Assembly (NCBI RefSeq): GCF_002077695.1 | Contig: NZ_MWUE01000026.1 | Span: 62,001-126,000, forward strand | Length of the DNA stretch: 64,000 nt | Direction of reading: 5' to 3' | DNA from: Pantoea latae | GTDB taxonomy: Bacteria; Pseudomonadota; Gammaproteobacteria; Enterobacterales; Enterobacteriaceae | Part shown: positions 40,833 through 48,208 of the stretch, one piece after another | How the letters are laid out: the number at the start of each line of letters is the position of its first letter | How positions within the stretch are numbered: the first letter of the stretch is position 1 | The notes under the pieces: model-generated | Database searches by the model: none | What the model saw: only the letters and a program-made list of their open reading frames with translations | Told to the model about the DNA's origin: nothing | Program-made: the position numbers and the translations under genes

Positions 40833-41830
40833 CCCGGCCCGCTCACCGAATGGCGCCGCACCAGCGTCGGGCTGAACATATGGGTCACTTCCGGCAGCGG
40901 CTGCGCATGGGCCAGCGCCAGCGCCAGCTGCGCCGCCTGCTGCGCCATAGTGACGATCGGGTAGCGCACCGTGGTCAGACGCGGGCGCACGTAGCGCGAC
41001 ACCAGCACGTCATCGAAGCCAATCAGCGACATCTCTTCCGGCACGCGCACGCCGTTGTCGCTCAGCACCGCCAGCGCGCCGGCGGCCATCGAATCGTTGT
41101 AGCAGGCGACGGCGCTAAAGTGGCGGCCGCGTCCCAGCAGCTCGGTCATCGCCTGTTCGCCGCCCACTTCATCCGGTTCGCCGAGGGTCACCAGCCGATC
41201 GTTGCAGGGCAGGCCGTGCTCTCTCAGAGCGTCGTAGTAGCCCTGCAGGCGATCTTCAGAGTCGGAAATGGGATGGGTCGAGCAGATAAAGGCAATGTTC
41301 TGGTGCCCCTGCTGGATCAGATGACGCGTCGCCAGCCAGGCGCCGTAGCGGTCGTCGAGCGCGATGCAGCGCTGCTCAAACCCTTTCAGCAGCCGGTTCA
41401 GCAGCACCATGCCCGGCACCTGCTTCATTAAAATTTCCAGTTCGGCGTCGGGAATTTTCTTGGCGTGCACCACCAGCGCGGCGCAGCGATGACGCATCAG
41501 CTGCTCTATTGCCTGACGCTCTTTTTGCTCATTGTGGTAACCGTTACCAATCAGCAAAAAGTTGCCGGTCTCGCCCGCCACCTCGTCTACCGCCTTGACC
41601 ATGGCGCCAAAAAACGGGTCGGAAACGTCGCCGACCACCAGGCCTAAGGTTTCTGTCGACTGCTGCGCCAGGGCGCGCGCGTTGGCGTTGGGATGGTACT
41701 GCAGCTCCTCCATCGCCTGGCTGACGGCCTGGCGCGAGCTCTCGCTGGCTTTTGGCGAATTGTTAATCACACGGGAAACCGTCGCGACGGAGACACCCGC
41801 CAGTCTGGCAACATCCTTAATCGTAGCCAT
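40829..41830 (-). CDS. galR: LacI-family regulator GalR
   Basis: Galactose-responsive repressor of gal genes. 333 residues, somewhat shorter than E. coli GalR (343). The helix-turn-helix reads MATIKDVARLAGVSVATVSRV and a periplasmic-binding-protein-like effector domain follows (ETLGLVVGDVSDPFFGAMV). Position between lysA and aas supports GalR rather than GalS. The ATG at 41830 follows AGGTCGAGGC. An operator-like palindrome lies 17 bases upstream. Confidence 0.9.
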   Translation of the reverse strand: MATIKDVARLAGVSVATVSRVINNSPKASESSRQAVSQAMEELQYHPNANARALAQQSTETLGLVVGDVSDPFFGAMVKAVDEVAGETGNFLLIGNGYHNEQKERQAIEQLMRHRCAALVVHAKKIPDAELEILMKQVPGMVLLNRLLKGFEQRCIALDDRYGAWLATRHLIQQGHQNIAFICSTHPISDSEDRLQGYYDALREHGLPCNDRLVTLGEPDEVGGEQAMTELLGRGRHFSAVACYNDSMAAGALAVLSDNGVRVPEEMSLIGFDDVLVSRYVRPRLTTVRYPIVTMAQQAAQLALALAHAQPLPEVTHMFSPTLVRRHSVSGPG

Positions 41831-41846
41831 GCCTCGACCTGCTTTA

Positions 41847-41862
41847 GGGAAAACGTTTACAC
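41847..41862. promoter_or_regulatory. GalR-type operator
   Basis: On the minus strand GTGTAAACGTTTTCCC resembles the gal operator consensus GTGTAA-N-CG-N-TTACAC, with a perfect left half and a degenerate right half. Seventeen bases before galR, it could mediate autoregulation and may also affect the divergent molybdoenzyme gene 147 bases away. Confidence 0.6.
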
Positions 41863-42008
41863 ATGGCAGCAGTGTTACGGAAAAGCTGCCCTGTATCAAG
41901 CCAGCAGAATGTCTGCGCCGTCGCAAAAAGGGGCAAAACTCCAGGCTTAACCCGGCGCCGTCTCGCGTGGTATCCTGCTTTTTTCCCTTACCTGCCGTAA
42001 AAGAAACC

Positions 42009-44282
42009 ATGAAAAAGCGAGTGCCACATCTGGCGCACTGGGGCGCCTTCACCGCCGTGACGGAAAACGATCGCCTGATCGGCTGCGAGCCGTTCTTCGC
42101 CGACGCCGACCCGTCGCCGATGCTGAATACTATTCCCGAACTGGTCTACTCCGACAGGCGTATCCGCCAGCCGATGGTGCGCCGCTCCTGGCTGAAATCG
42201 CGCGAGAACAGCGATCGCACGCTGCGCGGACGAGAAGATTTCGTCGCCGTCGACTGGGAGACGGCGCTGGACCTGGTGGCGGAGGAAAATCGCCGCGTTC
42301 GCGAGCGCTACGGCGCGTCAGGCATTTTTAATGGCTCTTACGGCTGGTCGTCGGCGGGCCGCGTCAACCATGCGCGCACCCTGGTGCGGCGCTTCTATTT
42401 TCAGGGCGGCGGCGGCGTCGATCAGCAGGGCAACTACAGCTGGGGTGCGGCGCAGTTCTTTTTGCCCTATGTGATCGGCACCTATATGCCGCTGACCGGA
42501 CGCGTCACCGACTGGCCGCAGGTGGTCGAGCACGCGGAGATTTTCGTCGCCTTCGGTGGTCTGGCGCTGAAAAACGCCCAGGTCGCCTCGGGCGGCGCGG
42601 GTCAGCACAGCCTGAAGCCGGCGCTGGAGCAGCTGACGGCCAAAGGCACGCCGATTATCAATATCAGCCCGATGCGCGACGACTGCCCGGCGTTCGTCAA
42701 CGCCGACTGGATCCCGATTCGCCCTAACACCGACGTGGCGCTGATGCTGGCGCTCGGCTACGAAATCACCCAGCGCCACGCGGTGGACGAGGCGTTCCTC
42801 GCCAGCCACTGCACCGGCTGGCCGCAGCTGCGTGCCTACCTGCTGGGTGAAAGCGACGGCGTCGCCAAAAGCGCCGGCTGGGCGAGCCGCATTACCGGCA
42901 TCCCGCCGGAACGTATCGTCCAGCTGGCGGAGCAGCTGATCGGCAAGCGCAGCTTTATTACCTGTTCCTACTCCGTGCAGCGCGCCCATCGCGGCGAGCA
43001 GCCCTACTGGATGATGATCGCGCTCTCGTCGATGCTCGGCCAGCCGGGGCTGCCGGGCGCCGGCTTCTCGTTCGGCCACGGCTCAATGAACAGCGTCGGC
43101 AACCCGCGTCAGGATGGCCCGGCGCCGCTGATGGCCACCGGCCCTAATCCATCCGGCCTGTCGATTCCGGTGGCGCGCATCAGCGATATGCTGCTCAATC
43201 CCGGCCAGCCCTACAGCTTCCAGGGCGAGACGCTGACCTATCCCGATATCCACATGGTGCACTGGGCAGGCGGTAATCCCTTTCATCACCATCAGCAGCT
43301 TAACCGCCTGGTCGAAGGCTGGCAGAAGCCCGACACCGTAGTGGTGCAGGATATCGTCTGGACGCCGGCGGCGCAGATGGCGGATATCGTGCTGCCCGCC
43401 ACCACCACGCTGGAGCGCAACGATATTGGCGGATCGTCGCGCGACCGTTTTGTGCTGGCGATGCATCAGGCGGTGAAACCGCAGCACCAGGCGCGCAACG
43501 ACTTCGATATTTTCGCCGACCTGGCGGAACGCCTCGGCTATCGCGAGCAGTTCACCGAAGGGCGCAACGAGCGTCAGTGGATCGAGCACCTCTACCAGCA
43601 GTGCGCGGTGGCGCACGCGCGCAAAGGCATCGACTTCCCGGAGTTCGCGGAGTTCTGGTCGCGCGGCTTTGTTGAGATCCCGGAAGGGGGCAAGCCCTAC
43701 GTCTTTATGGACGATTTCCGCGCCGATCCGCTCAGCCATCCGATTCAGACCGCCAGCGGCAAGATCGAGCTGTTCAGCCAGACTATCGCCGATTACGGCC
43801 TGGCCGATTTCGCCGGTCATCCCGAATGGCGCGAGCCGCAGGAGTGGCTGGGCGCGGCGCTGAGCGAGCGATTCCCGCTGCATATGATCTCCATCCAGCC
43901 GTCGGATCGGCTGCACAGCCAGCTTGACGCCACGCCAACGGTGCAGGGCAACAAAACCGCCGGTCATGAAACCCTCTATCTGCATCCGCAGGACGCGGCG
44001 GCGCGCGACATCGGCGACGGCGAGGTGGTTGAGGTGCATAACGCGCGCGGCGCAATGCTGGCGGGCGTGCGCCTGACCGACGGACTGACGCCAGGGGTGG
44101 TGATCGTCGCCACCGGCGCCTGGTTCGATCCCGGCTTCGGCGCGGAGTGGCAGCCGTTTGACCGCGCGGGCAACCCCAACGTGCTGACGCTTGATATCGG
44201 CACCTCGTCGCTGACGCAGGGGCCAAACGCCATGAGCTGTCTGGTGGACATTAAAAAACATGCGGTTTGCAAAATCGCTTAA
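42009..44282 (+). CDS. Molybdopterin S/N-oxide reductase (BisC/TorZ-like)
   Basis: 757-residue member of the DMSO-reductase family, subgroup with a serine molybdenum ligand: Ser144 in GNYSWGAAQ. Alignment with E. coli BisC (777) is visible in AGSYGW-like NGSYGWSSAGRVNHA, ADIVLPATTTLERND and the C-terminal RLHSQLD region. There is no N-terminal Fe-S cysteine motif and no twin-arginine signal, so it should be cytoplasmic and reduce biotin sulfoxide, methionine sulfoxide or a similar compound. Start at 42009 by homology; its ribosome site is poor. Divergent from galR. E. coli bisC lies elsewhere. Confidence 0.82.
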   Translation: MKKRVPHLAHWGAFTAVTENDRLIGCEPFFADADPSPMLNTIPELVYSDRRIRQPMVRRSWLKSRENSDRTLRGREDFVAVDWETALDLVAEENRRVRERYGASGIFNGSYGWSSAGRVNHARTLVRRFYFQGGGGVDQQGNYSWGAAQFFLPYVIGTYMPLTGRVTDWPQVVEHAEIFVAFGGLALKNAQVASGGAGQHSLKPALEQLTAKGTPIINISPMRDDCPAFVNADWIPIRPNTDVALMLALGYEITQRHAVDEAFLASHCTGWPQLRAYLLGESDGVAKSAGWASRITGIPPERIVQLAEQLIGKRSFITCSYSVQRAHRGEQPYWMMIALSSMLGQPGLPGAGFSFGHGSMNSVGNPRQDGPAPLMATGPNPSGLSIPVARISDMLLNPGQPYSFQGETLTYPDIHMVHWAGGNPFHHHQQLNRLVEGWQKPDTVVVQDIVWTPAAQMADIVLPATTTLERNDIGGSSRDRFVLAMHQAVKPQHQARNDFDIFADLAERLGYREQFTEGRNERQWIEHLYQQCAVAHARKGIDFPEFAEFWSRGFVEIPEGGKPYVFMDDFRADPLSHPIQTASGKIELFSQTIADYGLADFAGHPEWREPQEWLGAALSERFPLHMISIQPSDRLHSQLDATPTVQGNKTAGHETLYLHPQDAAARDIGDGEVVEVHNARGAMLAGVRLTDGLTPGVVIVATGAWFDPGFGAEWQPFDRAGNPNVLTLDIGTSSLTQGPNAMSCLVDIKKHAVCKIA

Positions 44283-44295
44283 TAAACTCATGGCT

Positions 44296-44332
44296 GGTTA
44301 CATTTTGCCGGACACTGTTGCGTTTCAGTGAT
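44296..44332 (+). promoter_or_regulatory. OmpR-like upstream element of the omrB-like RNA
   Basis: GGTTACATTTTGCCGGACAC resembles the OmpR box of ompC (TTTACATTTTGAAACATC), followed by TGTTGCGTTT. The same arrangement, GGTT-CATTT then GTTGCGTTT, recurs 71-72 bases before the second Omr-like RNA at 46326. E. coli OmrA and OmrB are OmpR-activated. Confidence 0.5.
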
Positions 44333-44367
44333 GGCAGCCCGTCTCGCGGCCTTGCTACAGTCAGGGT

Positions 44368-44443
44368 CCCAGAGGTATTGATGGGTGAACATCAACAGTT
44401 TTTCTTGATTACACCGACCTGCGCAGATGCGCAGGTTTTTTTT
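44368..44443 (+). ncRNA. omrB: OmrB small RNA
   Basis: About 76 nt. The 5' end CCCAGAGGTATTGATGGGTG is the conserved Omr seed region, and the 3' end is the terminator CCTGCGCAGATGCGCAGG plus eight Ts, equal to that of E. coli OmrB. A -10 box TACAGT sits at 44356-44361, correctly spaced for a start at 44368. In E. coli, OmrA/B use this 5' end with Hfq to repress outer-membrane protein and curli mRNAs (ompT, cirA, csgD) and ompR. The copy nearer galR is omrB in E. coli too. Confidence 0.85.
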
Positions 44444-44556
44444 CGCCCGCCGCGCCAATTACGAACTGATACACAGTTTTCCTGTTAACGGCGTAACGCT
44501 TTCTTTATAACTGCTCGCGTGGATGTCTCTTTTCATTTTCTTTGCAGCGGATTGCT

Positions 44557-46284
44557 ATGCCCCGGATAAAAAAACTACTGGGAAAAGACCAGATCAAAGC
44601 CCCGTTCAACCCGTTTCGTTTCCGCCTGATCTGCCTTGGCGTGCTGACCTGTATGGTGGTGCTGCTGGCGCGCATCGCCGATCTGCAGTTCCTTAATCAG
44701 CCGATGCTGGAGCATGAGGCGGACCAGCGCTCGCTGCGCACCGTGACGCTGCCGACCAACCGCGGCACGCTGCTGGACCGCAATGGCGAAGCGCTGGCGC
44801 TTTCGGTGCCGTCGCGCGACGTGATCGCCGATCCAATGCGCGTGCTGGAGGCGAATCCCGATTTCCTCAGCGCCAAATGGGCCTACCTGGCGTCGGCGTT
44901 GAATATGCGGCCGGAGCAGATCGCCGCGCAGATCACCGCCAATCCCAAACGCCGCTTTCTCTATCTGGGCCGTAAAATCGAGCTGGGCATCGCCAAAGAT
45001 ATCGCCGAGCTGCGCCTGAAAGGCATCAGCGAAGTCTATGACGACAGCCGCTTCTACCCGATGAGCGAGGCGGCCGCGCCGCTGATCGGCATCGTCGGTG
45101 CCGACAATGTCGGCCTGAACGGGCTGGAGAAGGGTTATGACAAGCTGCTGCAGGGCGTGCCGGGCAAAGAGGTTTACCGTCAGGACGCGGCGGGCCACAT
45201 TATCTCTATGTTGAGCTATACGCCACCGACGCAGCCGCCGACGGTGCAGCTGAGCATCGACAAGTTCGATCAGTACACGCTTTACAGCAAGCTGCGCGAC
45301 GGCGTGCTGCTCAACAAGGCGGACTCCGGCGCGGCGGTGCTGGTGAAGATCGACACCGGCGAAATCCTCGGCATGGCCTCTTATCCGTCGTTTAACCCCA
45401 ATAACTACGACGGCGCGACCCCGGCGCAGATGCGCAACGCGGCGATCAACGACAGCTACGAGCCAGGCTCCACGGTGAAGCCGCTGGTGGTGATGGAAGG
45501 GCTGGAGCGCCATCTGGTGCGCCCCGATTCGGTGATCGACACCACGCCCTATCGCGTTAACGGCCACCTGATCCGCGACGTCGGCCACTGGCCGCGCCTC
45601 ACCATGACCGGCATTCTGCAGAAGTCGAGCGACATCGGCGTCTCCCATATCGCGCTGGCGATGCCCGCCGAGGCGCTGGTTAATACCTATCAGGCGTTCG
45701 GCCTGGGCAAACCCACCGGGCTGGGGCTGACCGGCGAGAGCGTCGGCTACTTCCCGGCGCACCGACAGCGCTGGGCGGATATCGAACGCGCCACTTTCTC
45801 CTTCGGCTACGGTTTACGCGTGACGCCGCTGCAGATCGCGCGCGAATACGCCACCCTGGGCTCGTTCGGCGTCTACCGTCCGCTGTCGATCACCCGCGTC
45901 ACGCCGCCGGTGCTCGGCAGGCAGGTGGCGAACCCGGAAACGGTGAAAGAGGTGGTGCATATGCTGGAGAGCGACGTGCTGCCGGGCGGCACCGGGATTA
46001 AAGCGGCGGTACCGGGCTACCGTCTGGCGACCAAAACCGGCACCGCGGAGAAGATGGGCGACAGCGGCAAGTATGACGGCGGCTATATCAACTACACCGC
46101 CGGCATCGCGCCCGCCAGCCACCCGGAAGTGGCGCTGGTGGTGATGATTAACCATCCCACCGCCGGCGATCACTTCGGCGGCTCGGTGGCCGCGCCCATC
46201 TTCGGCAATATCATGGGGCCGGTGCTGAAGCATATGAATATCGCGCCGGACGCCATCTACAGCGCCCCTTCGGATAAATCTTAA
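44557..46284 (+). CDS. FtsI-like peptidoglycan transpeptidase (PBP3 paralogue)
   Basis: 575-residue class B PBP: a short cytoplasmic tail, one TM segment (about residues 24-41), a PBP dimer/pedestal domain and the transpeptidase domain. Motifs: Ser305-Thr-Val-Lys308 (EPGSTVKP), Ser357-Ser-Asp359 where the family has SxN, and Lys493-Thr-Gly. Alignment with E. coli FtsI runs throughout (for example DIERATFSFGYGL). The true ftsI lies in the dcw cluster, so this is a paralogue, comparable to Salmonella PBP3SAL, which works in acidic conditions. Start at 44557 (MPRIKKLL) by the GCGGA ribosome site. Flanked by the two Omr RNAs. Confidence 0.88.
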   Translation: MPRIKKLLGKDQIKAPFNPFRFRLICLGVLTCMVVLLARIADLQFLNQPMLEHEADQRSLRTVTLPTNRGTLLDRNGEALALSVPSRDVIADPMRVLEANPDFLSAKWAYLASALNMRPEQIAAQITANPKRRFLYLGRKIELGIAKDIAELRLKGISEVYDDSRFYPMSEAAAPLIGIVGADNVGLNGLEKGYDKLLQGVPGKEVYRQDAAGHIISMLSYTPPTQPPTVQLSIDKFDQYTLYSKLRDGVLLNKADSGAAVLVKIDTGEILGMASYPSFNPNNYDGATPAQMRNAAINDSYEPGSTVKPLVVMEGLERHLVRPDSVIDTTPYRVNGHLIRDVGHWPRLTMTGILQKSSDIGVSHIALAMPAEALVNTYQAFGLGKPTGLGLTGESVGYFPAHRQRWADIERATFSFGYGLRVTPLQIAREYATLGSFGVYRPLSITRVTPPVLGRQVANPETVKEVVHMLESDVLPGGTGIKAAVPGYRLATKTGTAEKMGDSGKYDGGYINYTAGIAPASHPEVALVVMINHPTAGDHFGGSVAAPIFGNIMGPVLKHMNIAPDAIYSAPSDKS

Positions 46285-46325
46285 TAAAATCAATGTGTAA
46301 CCGGGTATGGAACTTATTCATACCT

Positions 46326-46356
46326 GGTTTCATTTCCCCGAATTCCGTTGCGTTTT
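46326..46356 (+). promoter_or_regulatory. Upstream element of the omrA-like RNA
   Basis: GGTTTCATTTCCCCGAATTC followed by CGTTGCGTTT, aligned with the element before omrB at 44296 and at the same distance (71 bases) from the RNA start. A candidate OmpR site, weaker than the omrB copy. Confidence 0.4.
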
Positions 46357-46396
46357 CGCGCTGTTTTGTCCTGACGCCGCATGCGAGTATAGCGCT

Positions 46397-46505
46397 CCCA
46401 GAGGTATTGATAGGTGCGAAAACGCGCTGCTCCAGGCAGCGATATCCGCAAGGATAATCCACCCTGTTTATTGCACCAACCCACGCGGATGCGTGGGTTT
46501 TTTTT
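46397..46505 (+). ncRNA. omrA: OmrA small RNA
   Basis: About 109 nt. The 5' end CCCAGAGGTATTGATAGGTG differs from the omrB copy at one position, and the 3' terminator CCCACGCGGATGCGTGGG with eight Ts has the OmrA-type CGCGGATGCG loop. The middle part is unlike omrB and is longer than the E. coli RNA (88 nt). A poor -10 box (GAGTAT, 46385-46390) precedes it. It lies 112 bases after the PBP gene on the same strand. Confidence 0.82.
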
Positions 46506-46601
46506 GCCTGCTGTTACCGGTTTGCCACCTGCTCACATCTCTTAACCCGCTCTTAACGCTTTGCCGCGTATAAAAAAATCGCCGCTGTGGCAGGCTACTC
46601 G

Positions 46602-46614
46602 CAACGAAACGTTG
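46602..46614. promoter_or_regulatory. Possible operator of the small ribbon-helix-helix gene
   Basis: CAACG-AAA-CGTTG palindrome about 28 bases downstream of a TATAAA -10-like box (46569-46574). The 10-mer AACGAAACGT inside it is repeated at 46901-46910, on the other side of the gene. Confidence 0.4.
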
Positions 46615-46639
46615 TGCCGCATTCCATAACGGATCGCCA

Positions 46640-46672
46640 GCCTTTTGCGGCGTGGGTAGCGTCGCAAAAGGC
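46640..46672 (+). other. Leader hairpin before the ribbon-helix-helix gene
   Basis: GCCTTTTGCG / CGCAAAAGGC, 10 bp, with a 13-base loop, followed by GTTTTATC and then the ribosome site of the gene 15 bases later. It could terminate or attenuate transcription or act on translation. Confidence 0.4.
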
Positions 46673-46696
46673 GTTTTATCGCTGATGGAAGAATCT

Positions 46697-46885
46697 ATGC
46701 CGAAAACCAAAGATCGAACGCCGCGCGGCGAGGGGAAATCCGCTGCGTTTCAACTGCGCATTCCGCCACAGCTGCACCAGCAGCTGCGCGAGCTCACCGA
46801 GGCGGAAAACGTCACGCTCGGCTGCTGGCTGAAAGAGCTGGCGCGGCGCGAGCTGCGTCGTCGCGGCATCATCCCTCAGGGATAA
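46697..46885 (+). CDS. Arc-type ribbon-helix-helix DNA-binding protein
   Basis: 62 residues. AAFQLRIPPQL is a beta strand and start of helix A, HQQLRELTEAENVTLGCWLKELARRELRRRG gives helices A and B of a MetJ/Arc fold, so the protein should bind DNA as a dimer. GGAAG lies seven bases before the ATG at 46697; an ATG at 46685 is a poorer start. It stands between omrA and the first RND efflux operon on the same strand. It may regulate itself and the efflux genes; this is inference from position and shared motifs. Confidence 0.72.
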   Translation: MPKTKDRTPRGEGKSAAFQLRIPPQLHQQLRELTEAENVTLGCWLKELARRELRRRGIIPQG

Positions 46886-46900
46886 GCTGGCCCGATCCTG

Positions 46901-46926
46901 AACGAAACGTGCGGGATCGCCGCACG
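46901..46926. promoter_or_regulatory. Repeat of AACGAAACGT with inverted repeat
   Basis: AACGAAACGT overlaps a CGTGCGG / CCGCACG inverted repeat (5-base loop), 15 bases after the ribbon-helix-helix stop and about 90 bases before a TACAAT -10-like box of the efflux operon. It could be an operator or a weak terminator. Confidence 0.35.
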
Positions 46927-47013
46927 AAAGGTTTAGGGTTATCGTTTGGAAAATATATTTTACGCAACCTTAACAGCTTCCTGATCCGCCTCTCCCTACA
47001 ATAGTTCTCCTTC

Positions 47014-47031
47014 TGAGAGTAATCACTCTCA
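47014..47031. promoter_or_regulatory. Operator-like palindrome at the start of the RND operon
   Basis: TGAGAGT-AATC-ACTCTCA, 12 bases after a TACAAT -10-like box (46997-47002) and 31 bases before the efflux ATG. Such a place overlaps the likely transcription start, so a repressor site is plausible. No TetR-family gene is adjacent. Confidence 0.45.
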
Positions 47032-47062
47032 TTACTTTCACCTGCTTATGATGAGAAGAACT

Positions 47063-48199
47063 ATGCGCCTGAAACTCCTTTCTGCCAGCGTGGTGTTTTT
47101 ACTGGCGGCCTGCGATCAGGGAGGCGGCCAGCCTGCGGCCTCCAGCGTGCCGCAAGTGGGCGTCACTACGGTAAACAGCCAGCCCGTGACCCTGCTGACG
47201 CAGCTCCCCGGCCGCACTAACGCGGTGAAAACGGCGGAGGTGCGCCCGCAGGTCAGCGGCGTGGTGCAGAAACTGCTGTTTACCGAAGGCGGCGAAGTGA
47301 AGGCGGGGCAGCCGCTCTACCAGATCGATCCGGCCACCTATAAAGCGGCCTATGACAAAGCGCTGGCCAGCTGGCAGAACGACGCCATGGTGGTTAAGCG
47401 CTATCAGCCGCTGGCGGCGGCGCACGCCATCAGCCAGCAAACCTATGACGACGCCGTCGCCGCCGAGCGCTCAGCCAAAGCCGACGTCGAGACCGCTAAA
47501 GTCAATCTCGACTATACGCTGGTGAAAGCGCCGATCGCCGGGCATATCAGCCGCTCGCTGGTGACCGCCGGGGCGCTGGTGACCAACGGTCAGAGCGACT
47601 ACCTCGCCACTATTCAGCAGCTCGATCCAATCTACGTCGACGTCAGCGAATCGGTGGCGGATCTGCTGCGCCTGCGTCGCGCCATGGCGCAGGGCAAGCT
47701 GGCAAAGGTGGACGACAACACCGCCGCCGTGAAGCTGCAGCTGGAAGATGGCAGCGCCTATCCGCTGGAGGGCAAGCTCGCCTTCTCTGAGGTGAACGTC
47801 AGCGAAACCACCGGCACCGTCGTGCTGCGTGCCGTTTTCCCCAATCCGCATAATGAGCTGCTGCCCGGCATGTACGTGCACGCGATTCTGCCGCAGGGGG
47901 TGCAGCAGCAGGGCATTCTGCTGCCGCAGGAGGCGATCATGCATGACACCAAAGGGCAGCCCTACGTTTACGTCGTCAAAGGGGACAGCAGCGTTGAACA
48001 GCGCAGCATCACCACCGGCGAGATGGTGAAAGGGGACTGGCTGGTCAACAGCGGCCTGAAGAGCGGCGAGCAGGTGATCGTCAACGGTCTGCAAAGCGTG
48101 CGCAGCGGCAGCAAGGTCAAGGCCGTGGCCGCCACTACACAGGATACGCCTGACGCAGGCAGCGTCAGCCTGTCGATGACCGATCCGTCGGCCCAGTAA
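47063..48199 (+). CDS. RND efflux periplasmic adaptor (AcrA/MexA-like)
   Basis: 378-residue lipoprotein adaptor with signal and lipobox LLAAC (Cys17). Order of domains: beta-barrel/lipoyl start (EVRPQVSGVVQKLLFTEGGEVKAG), alpha-hairpin (about 90-150), second lipoyl half (LVKAPIAGHISRS) and membrane-proximal part. The stretch LYQIDPATYKAAYD is typical of AcrA/MexA. Starts at 47048 and 47051 are also in frame; 47063 has AGAAG upstream. First gene of a three-gene operon with the pump 9 bases downstream. No adjacent TetR-type repressor. Confidence 0.88.
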   Translation: MRLKLLSASVVFLLAACDQGGGQPAASSVPQVGVTTVNSQPVTLLTQLPGRTNAVKTAEVRPQVSGVVQKLLFTEGGEVKAGQPLYQIDPATYKAAYDKALASWQNDAMVVKRYQPLAAAHAISQQTYDDAVAAERSAKADVETAKVNLDYTLVKAPIAGHISRSLVTAGALVTNGQSDYLATIQQLDPIYVDVSESVADLLRLRRAMAQGKLAKVDDNTAAVKLQLEDGSAYPLEGKLAFSEVNVSETTGTVVLRAVFPNPHNELLPGMYVHAILPQGVQQQGILLPQEAIMHDTKGQPYVYVVKGDSSVEQRSITTGEMVKGDWLVNSGLKSGEQVIVNGLQSVRSGSKVKAVAATTQDTPDAGSVSLSMTDPSAQ

Positions 48200-48208
48200 G
48201 GAGAGGTC

